A stretch of 64,000 nucleotides of DNA, taken from Candidatus Poribacteria bacterium. Lineage in GTDB: Bacteria > Poribacteria > WGA-4E > B28-G17. Both the position numbers and the translations under genes were made by a program. This document shows, in pieces, positions 58,832-64,000 of the stretch. The stretch spans positions 1-64,000 of the forward strand of contig JAGGXZ010000151.1 in assembly GCA_021162805.1 (NCBI GenBank). Direction: 5' to 3'. Every line of letters begins with the position of its first letter. Positions within the stretch are counted from its first letter, which is position 1. Below the pieces are notes generated by a model, which worked only from the letters and a program-made list of their open reading frames with translations, made no database searches and had not been told where the DNA came from.

Positions 58832-58871
58832 TTGACATATCCTTGTAGTATTGTTATAATACAATTATAAC
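58832..58871 (+). promoter_or_regulatory. Promoter and palindromic operator of the sulfate-activation genes
   Basis: TTGACA (58832-58837), 17 bases, TATAAT (58855-58860): a perfect consensus promoter. The -10 is embedded in the palindrome GTTATAAT-ACA-ATTATAAC (58853-58871), with perfect 8-base arms, so a dimeric repressor could block it. Confidence 0.82.
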
Positions 58872-58905
58872 CTAATTGGGATACAATTGCAAGCTGGAGG
58901 AGATG

Positions 58906-59469
58906 ATGTCATCGGGCAGCAGCCGTTGGAAAGGTTTCACGGTTTGGTTCACCGGCATGAGTGGATCGGGTAAGACCACGCTCTCGATGGCGCTTGAAAG
59001 GGCGCTAAGGGAACGTGGGATCCCATTCGTTCAGAGGCTGGATGGGGATGTAGTCAGGCGGGATCTCACCAGGGATTTGGGGTTCTCGAAGGAGGACAGG
59101 AACGAGAACATCAGGAGGGTGAGCTTCGTCGCCTCGCTCCTGAGCAGGAACGGCGTGGCAACCCTCTGTGCCTTCATCTCGCCCTACCGGCAGGCCCGTC
59201 AGGAGGCCCGCGCAAGGCACAAGGACGGAAGGTTCATTGAGGTCTATCTCAAATGCCCGCTCGACATCCTGATACAGCGAGATCCGAAGGGCCTCTATAA
59301 GAGGGCCCTGGCCGGGGAGATCAAGAACTTCACGGGCATAGACGATCCCTACGAGGAGCCTGAAAATCCCGAGATAACACTTGAGACAGATAGGATGTCC
59401 GTGGAGGAGTGTGTCCAGGTGATAATGAGATATCTCGATGAAAGGGGATTACTACCAGGGGGCATGTGA
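58906..59469 (+). CDS. cysC: Adenylylsulfate kinase
   Basis: 187 residues from ATG 58906, just after GGAGGAG. CysC phosphorylates APS to PAPS with ATP. Walker A GMSGSGKTT (about residues 18-26), RLDGDVVRRDLTRDLGFSKEDR, the conserved Ser-Pro-Tyr in FISPYRQARQ, and DPKGLYKRALAGEIKNFTGIDDPYE are family blocks, in pieces. It overlaps nothing and is one base before the sat start codon, so the two are coupled. No PAPS reductase gene is seen, so PAPS might serve sulfation rather than assimilation. Confidence 0.96.
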   Translation: MSSGSSRWKGFTVWFTGMSGSGKTTLSMALERALRERGIPFVQRLDGDVVRRDLTRDLGFSKEDRNENIRRVSFVASLLSRNGVATLCAFISPYRQARQEARARHKDGRFIEVYLKCPLDILIQRDPKGLYKRALAGEIKNFTGIDDPYEEPENPEITLETDRMSVEECVQVIMRYLDERGLLPGGM

Positions 59470-59470
59470 T

Positions 59471-60628
59471 ATGATAGAACCTCACGGCGGAAAGCTGGTA
59501 AACAGGATGCTCTCCGATCAGGAGAGGGAGGAATGGCTCGCCCGGGCCGACCGGCTTCCCAAGATCTCCGTCTCATATTTCGATCTCCAGGAGATCGAAA
59601 ACATCGCTACCGGACTTTTCAGCCCGCTTACGGGATTCATGTGCAGGGAGGATTATGAGAGCGTCTTAGACGAGATGCGCCTTTCGGACGGAACGGTCTG
59701 GTCGATTCCCATCCTGTTGCCCATCGAAAAGGATGCGATACCCCGTGTCGGGCGAAGCGAGTATGCGTTGATAACCGATGAAGAGGGAGCGGAGTATGCC
59801 GTAATACATGTCCAGGATATATTTGAGAGGGACAAGAGACGCGAGGCCTATGCAGTCTATAAGACTACGGATGACGCTCATCCGGGGGTGGCGAGGGTCT
59901 ATAGACAACCTGAGATGGCGATCGGAGGGGAGATCTGGCTTTTGAGGCGGATCGAGCACGCAAGGTTCAATCGATATCGCCTCGATCCGATCGATACGCG
60001 CAGGATATTCAAATCGAAAGGATGGAGGACAGTTGTCGCCTTCCAGACCAGAAATCCGATCCATCGGGCGCACGAGTATCTGCAGAAGGTCGCCCTTGAG
60101 ATCGTCGATGGGTTGTTCCTCAACCCGCTTGTCGGCGAAACTAAATCGGACGACATACCCGCTGAGGTGAGGATGAGATGCTATGAGACGGTGCTTGAGC
60201 TTTATTATCCGAAGGACAGATATGTGATGGCGGTCTTCCCCGTCAACATGAGATACGCCGGGCCGCGGGAGGCGATCTTCCACGCTATCTGTCGTAAGAA
60301 TTACGGCTGCACACATATCATCATCGGGAGAGATCATGCCGGAGTGGGAAACTACTACTCCCCCTACGAGGCTCAGGAGATATTCGATCAGTTCGATCCG
60401 AATGAAATAGGTATCGTGCCGCTTAAATTCGAGCACGCCTTCTATTGCAGGAGATGCGGTGGGATGGCCACCGGCAAGACCTGTCCGCATCCCTCGACGG
60501 ATCATATCTTCTTAAGCGGCACAAAGGTAAGGGAGATGCTCCGCAGAGGGATCTATCCGCCGCCTGAGTTCACAAGACCCGAGGTCGCCGAGATCCTGAT
60601 GAAGGCGATGAAGGAAAGCGAGGGATGA
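59471..60628 (+). CDS. sat: Sulfate adenylyltransferase (ATP sulfurylase)
   Basis: 385 residues from ATG 59471 (AGGGGGC upstream); an earlier frame opening runs within cysC. It makes APS from sulfate and ATP. QTRNPIHRAHEYL is the HxxH motif, GRDHAGVGNYYSPYE the PP-loop region, and GLFSPLTGFMCREDY the substrate block. FYCRRCGGMATGKTCPHPSTDH near the C terminus holds Cys and His residues that can bind zinc, as in archaeal-type and dissimilatory sulfurylases. It precedes the AP-superfamily gene by three bases. Confidence 0.96.
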   Translation: MIEPHGGKLVNRMLSDQEREEWLARADRLPKISVSYFDLQEIENIATGLFSPLTGFMCREDYESVLDEMRLSDGTVWSIPILLPIEKDAIPRVGRSEYALITDEEGAEYAVIHVQDIFERDKRREAYAVYKTTDDAHPGVARVYRQPEMAIGGEIWLLRRIEHARFNRYRLDPIDTRRIFKSKGWRTVVAFQTRNPIHRAHEYLQKVALEIVDGLFLNPLVGETKSDDIPAEVRMRCYETVLELYYPKDRYVMAVFPVNMRYAGPREAIFHAICRKNYGCTHIIIGRDHAGVGNYYSPYEAQEIFDQFDPNEIGIVPLKFEHAFYCRRCGGMATGKTCPHPSTDHIFLSGTKVREMLRRGIYPPPEFTRPEVAEILMKAMKESEG

Positions 60629-60631
60629 AAA

Positions 60632-61969
60632 ATGGGAAAGCTGGTTGTAATCGGGCTGGATTGTGCCGATCCGAAGCTCATCTTTCAGGAGATGATAGAT
60701 GATCTTCCCAACATCAGATCGCTGATAAGGGAATCAACTTACGGCAGGATGAAATCCATTATCCCGCCCATAACCGTTCCGGCGTGGATGTGTATGATGA
60801 CTGGTAAGGACCCGGGCGAGCTAGGGATATACGGGTTCAGGAATCGCAAGGACTACTCCTATGATTCACTCTCCTTTGCCAACTCCAGAATGGTGAAATA
60901 TCCGAAGGTCTGGGACAGGCTCGGAATGAAGGGGCTCACCTCCATATTGTTGGGGATCCCTCTCACCTATCCTCCTAAGCCGATAAGAGGATGTTTGATC
61001 TCCGGCTTTCTAGCGCCCGATACCGAATCGGATTACACATATCCGAAAGGGCTGAAGGAAGAGATCAGATCGTGGGTGGGAGGGTATATGCTCGACGTGC
61101 CGGATTTCCGGACGGATGATAAGGACAGGGTCATAAGGGATATCTATAGCATGACCGATAAACGGTTCGAGGTCGCCAAACGCCTGATCACAGGGAGGAA
61201 GTGGGATTTCTTCATGATGGTTGAGATGGGGTTGGACAGGATCTATCACGGGTTCTGGGCTTATCACGACTCCGGCCATCCGAAACATGATCCGAATAGC
61301 CCTTACAGAGATGTTATCAGGGAATACACGGCATATCTCGATAGGAAGATAGGTGAGATACTCAATCTGATTCCAGATGAAACGAGGGTGATTATCATCT
61401 CAGATCACGGCGTGCAGAGAATGAGCGGTGGAATCAGCATAAACGAGTGGTTCATCCGTAACGGGTATCTGACGCTGAAGGAATATCCGAAGGAGCCGAT
61501 CAGAATGGGCGATCTCATACGAAAGGGAATGGTGGACTGGTCCAAAACGATCGCCTGGGGGGAAGGGGGATATTACGGTAGGGTCTTCCTAAACGTCAAG
61601 GGGAGAGAGCCGGAGGGGATCGTGCCCCAGGAGGAGTATGAGAAAGTTAGGGATGAGATAAAATCGGCCATCGAGGGGATAACCGATGAGTTCGGCACCC
61701 CGTTAGGAACCGTCGTCTATAAGCCTCAGGAGATCTACAGGACCGTCAGGAATATCCCTCCCGACCTGATAGTTTACTTCGGAGGACTCAAATGGCGTTC
61801 CCTCGGAACGGTCGGCTCCGGCAAGATCCATCATCATGAGAACGACACGGGACCTGACGACGCCAATCACGCCCAATATGGGATGTGGTTGATGACGGGA
61901 GGAAAAGGGAAGGAAAGGGAGATAGATATATTAGAGGTGCATGATCTGATAATGTCCGTTGTTAATTAA
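60632..61969 (+). CDS. Alkaline-phosphatase-superfamily phosphodiesterase (paralogue 2)
   Basis: 445 residues. VIGLDCADPKLIF begins the metal site; PPITVPAWMCMMTGKDPGELG holds the Thr nucleophile; EMGLDRIYHGFW and IISDHGVQRM are the Asp/His metal ligands and KIHHHENDTGPDD the last His. It is clearly a paralogue of the 57430-58770 protein. Both flank cysC-sat, so a role with sulfated or nucleotide-activated compounds is likely but unproven. The stop is TAA 61967-61969. Confidence 0.85.
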   Translation: MGKLVVIGLDCADPKLIFQEMIDDLPNIRSLIRESTYGRMKSIIPPITVPAWMCMMTGKDPGELGIYGFRNRKDYSYDSLSFANSRMVKYPKVWDRLGMKGLTSILLGIPLTYPPKPIRGCLISGFLAPDTESDYTYPKGLKEEIRSWVGGYMLDVPDFRTDDKDRVIRDIYSMTDKRFEVAKRLITGRKWDFFMMVEMGLDRIYHGFWAYHDSGHPKHDPNSPYRDVIREYTAYLDRKIGEILNLIPDETRVIIISDHGVQRMSGGISINEWFIRNGYLTLKEYPKEPIRMGDLIRKGMVDWSKTIAWGEGGYYGRVFLNVKGREPEGIVPQEEYEKVRDEIKSAIEGITDEFGTPLGTVVYKPQEIYRTVRNIPPDLIVYFGGLKWRSLGTVGSGKIHHHENDTGPDDANHAQYGMWLMTGGKGKEREIDILEVHDLIMSVVN

Positions 61970-61987
61970 CAGGTTAAGGTTTAGGTT

Positions 61988-62062
61988 GAGGTTAAGATGG
62001 TCGAGAGTCGAGAGGCAAAAAAGACTCTGGACTCTAGACTCTTGTCCCTCGACTTTAACCTC
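61988..62062 (+). repeat. Long imperfect inverted repeat after the AP gene
   Basis: GAGGTTAA (61988-61995) and TCGAG (62001-62005) pair with CTCGA (62048-62052) and TTAACCTC (62055-62062). Inside, GACTCT occurs three times at 7-base spacing (62023-62042). It may act as a transcription barrier, but no T run follows. Confidence 0.5.
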
Positions 62063-62100
62063 TGATCGCGAAGGGGATAGAACGTTGATTGGCAGCATAC

Positions 62101-62125
62101 TACACTCAAGGTGAAATATGAGCGA
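62101..62125 (+). promoter_or_regulatory. Repeat module before the CopG-like gene
   Basis: TACACT (62101-62106), nine bases, ATATGAGCGA (62116-62125), 26 bases before the ATG 62152. No good -35 box is seen. Confidence 0.55.
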
Positions 62126-62151
62126 ATGACCTTATTCCGATGGAGGTAGGG

Positions 62152-62367
62152 ATGTCAGACAAGAGAAAGGTGGAGATATCGGCCGAGCTTTATGAGGCCA
62201 TAGAAAAGAGATTGGAGGAGTATGGATTTTCCACCGTCGATGAGTACATCGAGTTCGTCCTACAGGAGCTCTTATATGAGGATGAATCCGATGCACCCGT
62301 ATTTGATGAGGATGAGGAGGAGAAGATCAGGAAGAGGCTGCGCGATCTGGGATATATCGACGGGTAA
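62152..62367 (+). CDS. Small CopG/ribbon-helix-helix-like protein
   Basis: 71 residues from ATG 62152, after GGAGGTAGGG. The start KVEISAELYEAIEKRLEEYGFSTVDEYIEFVLQELL, read as KVEISAELYEAIEKRLEEYG and STVDEYIEFVLQ, fits a ribbon-helix-helix dimerisation and DNA-binding unit, followed by an acidic tail ending LGYIDG. Proteins like it occur next to AP-superfamily and sulfate-activation genes in other genomes, and it could regulate that group, but this is inference. Confidence 0.65.
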   Translation: MSDKRKVEISAELYEAIEKRLEEYGFSTVDEYIEFVLQELLYEDESDAPVFDEDEEEKIRKRLRDLGYIDG

Positions 62368-62447
62368 TTCCCCCCTTAAAACCACAACGCTCAAATTCCC
62401 TTTGAGTACAGCGGTTATCCATGAGAAGGAACGAGGAGAAAGGAACC

Positions 62448-62477
62448 AGGAACGAGGATTTTTCTCTCCTCGTTCCT
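62448..62477 (+). terminator. Stem-loop after the CopG-like gene
   Basis: AGGAACGAGGA and TCCTCGTTCCT form a perfect 11-base stem around an 8-base T-rich loop. A further GGAACGAGGA lies at 62428-62437. It is followed by TTTCTC, a weak T run, so it could terminate. Confidence 0.55.
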
Positions 62478-62521
62478 TTTCTCCCAGAGAAATAAGCATT
62501 TCTGACCTCTCAGATCTCTGC

Positions 62522-62545
62522 TACACTTAACAATAATATGAGCGA
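62522..62545 (+). repeat. Repeat module copy before ackA
   Basis: TACACT (62522-62527) with TGC before it, eight bases, ATATGAGCGA (62536-62545), 131 bases before the acetate kinase start. The intervening stretch shows no gene. Confidence 0.58.
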
Positions 62546-62611
62546 ACCACAAACCCATCTGGCCCTCACCTGTGAACATCTGTATCTACTGGTAGGGTAG
62601 GGGCGTCATAC

Positions 62612-62640
62612 TTTAAAAATCGGGGCGGAAAGGGTATCAT
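62612..62640 (+). promoter_or_regulatory. Possible ackA promoter
   Basis: TTTAAA (62612-62617), 17 bases, TATCAT (62635-62640), 36 bases before ATG 62677. Confidence 0.45.
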
Positions 62641-62676
62641 AAATATCCCAGGCTAAATCCAACGGGGAGGTTTTCC

Positions 62677-64000
62677 ATGAAGATACTCACGCTTAACTGT
62701 GGAAGCTCTTCGGTCAAATATATGCTCTATGACTGGCAGAAGAGATGGATCCTGGCGAAGGGGATCGTGGAGAGGGTCACGGTGGGAGGTTCGTTCTGCG
62801 TCCATGAGAAATACGGCGAGGACAGGATCACCGTGGAACATGAGTGTCCCGATCACAGCATCGCCATAGAGCTGATCCTGAAACTGCTTCTGGGGGGGTA
62901 TCGCGGATATGAGAGATACGGCGTTATAGGAAGGGCGGAGGAGATAGATGCGGTGGGACATAGGGTGGTTCACGGCGGCGAGAGGTTTGCAAAATCGGTG
63001 ATCATCGATGAGAAGGTCCTCGAGACGTTCAGGGAGCTATTTGATCTGGCCCCACTCCATAACCCACCCAATGTCCTGGGGATAGAGGCGGCGATGAAGA
63101 TACTGCCCGACGTCCCACATATGGCCGTGATGGATACCGCCTGGCATCAGACGATCAGCCCGCCACAGTATATCTATGCCCTGCCGTATGAATGGTATGA
63201 TAGGTACAGGGTGAGAAGATATGGATTCCACGGGACCTCGCTCCTATATGTGGCCAAGCGTGCGGCGGTGTTGTTGGGGAGAGATCCGTTCGACGTGAAC
63301 GTGATCTCGCTGCACGTAGGAAATGGAGTCAGCGCCAATGCTGTCAAAAACGGACTCTCGTTTGACACCAGCATGGGATTCACACCCCTTGAGGGACTGG
63401 TGATGGGTACCAGGGCGGGGGATCATGACGCCGCTATAGATCTGTTCATCATGGAGAAGGAGAACCTCTCGCCTAAGGAGATGAACGATATCCTCAACAG
63501 GAAAAGCGGCATTCTGGGCGTAACGGGGAGATATACGGATCGGCGCGACGTGCAGAAGGCGATGAAGGAGGGAGATGAGAGGGCGACCCTCGCCTTTGAG
63601 ATCGAATGTTACAGGCTGCGGAAATACATAGGGGCGTATTATGCAGCCCTGGGACATGTGGATGCCGTCGTCTGGACGGCCGGTGTCGGCGAGATGTCGC
63701 CTGAGATGAGGGGAAGAACGATGGAGGGTTTGGAGGAGCTGGGGATAAAGATAGATCCCGAGAGAAACGAGCTGGCCAAATCAAGAAACGCCGAGTTCAC
63801 CATCTCCGCCGATGACTCCAAGGTGAAGGTCTTCGTCATTCCCACCGATGAGGAGATCGTCTTCGTGGAGGACGTCGTGGCGCTGCTGGAAGGAAGATAT
63901 GACGTACACACTAATTTCAGATATTCGTTCCAGGAGCCGGATTACAGAAATCAAATGCGTGACGAGGCCTTCGCCGGAGAGCTTAAGGAAACCCCCCAGA
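62677..64000 (+). CDS. ackA: Acetate kinase, extends past window edge
   Basis: At least 441 codons from ATG 62677 (site GGGGAGG), open to the last base. AckA interconverts acetyl phosphate + ADP and acetate + ATP. ILTLNCGSSSVKY is the phosphate loop, GHRVVHGGERF and HNPPN are substrate blocks, FHGTS and SLHVGNGVSANA bind nucleotide, and GVGEMSPEMRGR carries the conserved Gly/Glu. The usual protein is about 400 residues and ends shortly after VFVIPTDEE (about residue 392), so this one carries an extra C-terminal segment of at least 50 residues, mixed charged and aromatic, of unknown role. Complete only beyond the window. Confidence 0.93.
   Translation, partial: MKILTLNCGSSSVKYMLYDWQKRWILAKGIVERVTVGGSFCVHEKYGEDRITVEHECPDHSIAIELILKLLLGGYRGYERYGVIGRAEEIDAVGHRVVHGGERFAKSVIIDEKVLETFRELFDLAPLHNPPNVLGIEAAMKILPDVPHMAVMDTAWHQTISPPQYIYALPYEWYDRYRVRRYGFHGTSLLYVAKRAAVLLGRDPFDVNVISLHVGNGVSANAVKNGLSFDTSMGFTPLEGLVMGTRAGDHDAAIDLFIMEKENLSPKEMNDILNRKSGILGVTGRYTDRRDVQKAMKEGDERATLAFEIECYRLRKYIGAYYAALGHVDAVVWTAGVGEMSPEMRGRTMEGLEELGIKIDPERNELAKSRNAEFTISADDSKVKVFVIPTDEEIVFVEDVVALLEGRYDVHTNFRYSFQEPDYRNQMRDEAFAGELKETPQ

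Overview
The window looks like a contig from an uncultured, probably thermophilic or groundwater bacterium of the Poribacteria type. This is inferred from gene content: secreted LamG-fold proteins with a shared Trp-Gly C-terminal tail, Gfo/Idh/MocA dehydrogenases, a UROD-like protein, a hydroxypyruvate-isomerase-like protein and many AP-superfamily hydrolases. There is no rRNA or other formal marker, so the phylum call is tentative. meso-DAP-type MurE, a full dcw cluster and a heptose-nucleotide enzyme point to a Gram-negative type envelope. Arg codons are mostly AGG/AGA, and promoters are mostly TTGACA-17-TATAAT-like. Bases 1-1020 do not fit: a truncated gene there uses CGN for 33 of 34 Arg codons and ends beside a 20-bp hairpin, which suggests a misjoin or transferred DNA.

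Layout. 1-14 kb is accessory: a glycosidase-like protein, two intact and several broken LamG genes, a UROD-like gene, two multi-spanning membrane proteins, a GNAT/SCP2 protein, a polysaccharide deacetylase, a DeoR regulator and a MocA dehydrogenase. 14.3-23.2 kb (+ strand) holds a GlsB-like protein, nadC, birA, an unusual TIM-barrel protein with two cyclic-nucleotide domains, a 21-residue-repeat coiled-coil nuclease-like protein, an iron alcohol dehydrogenase, a GAF/sigma-54 activator and an MNT-HEPN fusion. 23.2-41.3 kb (- strand) is one division and cell-wall operon: mraZ, rsmH, ftsL, ftsI, murE, murF, mraY, murD, ftsW, murG, murC, murB, ftsQ, ftsA, ftsZ, then a radical SAM gene; it starts at a promoter with three phased MraZ boxes.

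41.4-52.7 kb is mixed: a large metalloprotease, a YidD-like gene with two overlapping TPR paralogues, a hydroxypyruvate-isomerase-like gene, then a graveyard of gene fragments (ECF sigma factor, TolC, RND pump, transposase), a PAP2 phosphatase, a YkvA-like protein, a BrnT/BrnA-like toxin-antitoxin pair and two secreted proteins. 52.7-64 kb holds guaA and rfaE2, a second MocA dehydrogenase, a metallophosphoesterase, a sulfate-activation group (cysC, sat) between two AP-superfamily hydrolases, a small CopG-like protein and a truncated acetate kinase.

Signals not explained by the genes: (1) a short C-terminal tail, roughly (L/M/I)-x-T/I-x-W-(G/A)-x-(I/V)-K, on four secreted proteins and two gene remnants; (2) an intergenic decamer, ATATGAGCGA, present six times, five of them 8-9 bases after a TACACT/TACATT box; (3) a 12-mer, TTGAAAAGCCCT, present four times, one of which forms the end of a truncated LamG gene; (4) a 10-bp-phased GTCATTT/AAATGAC array upstream of rfaE2-guaA. 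No tRNA, rRNA or CRISPR array was seen.
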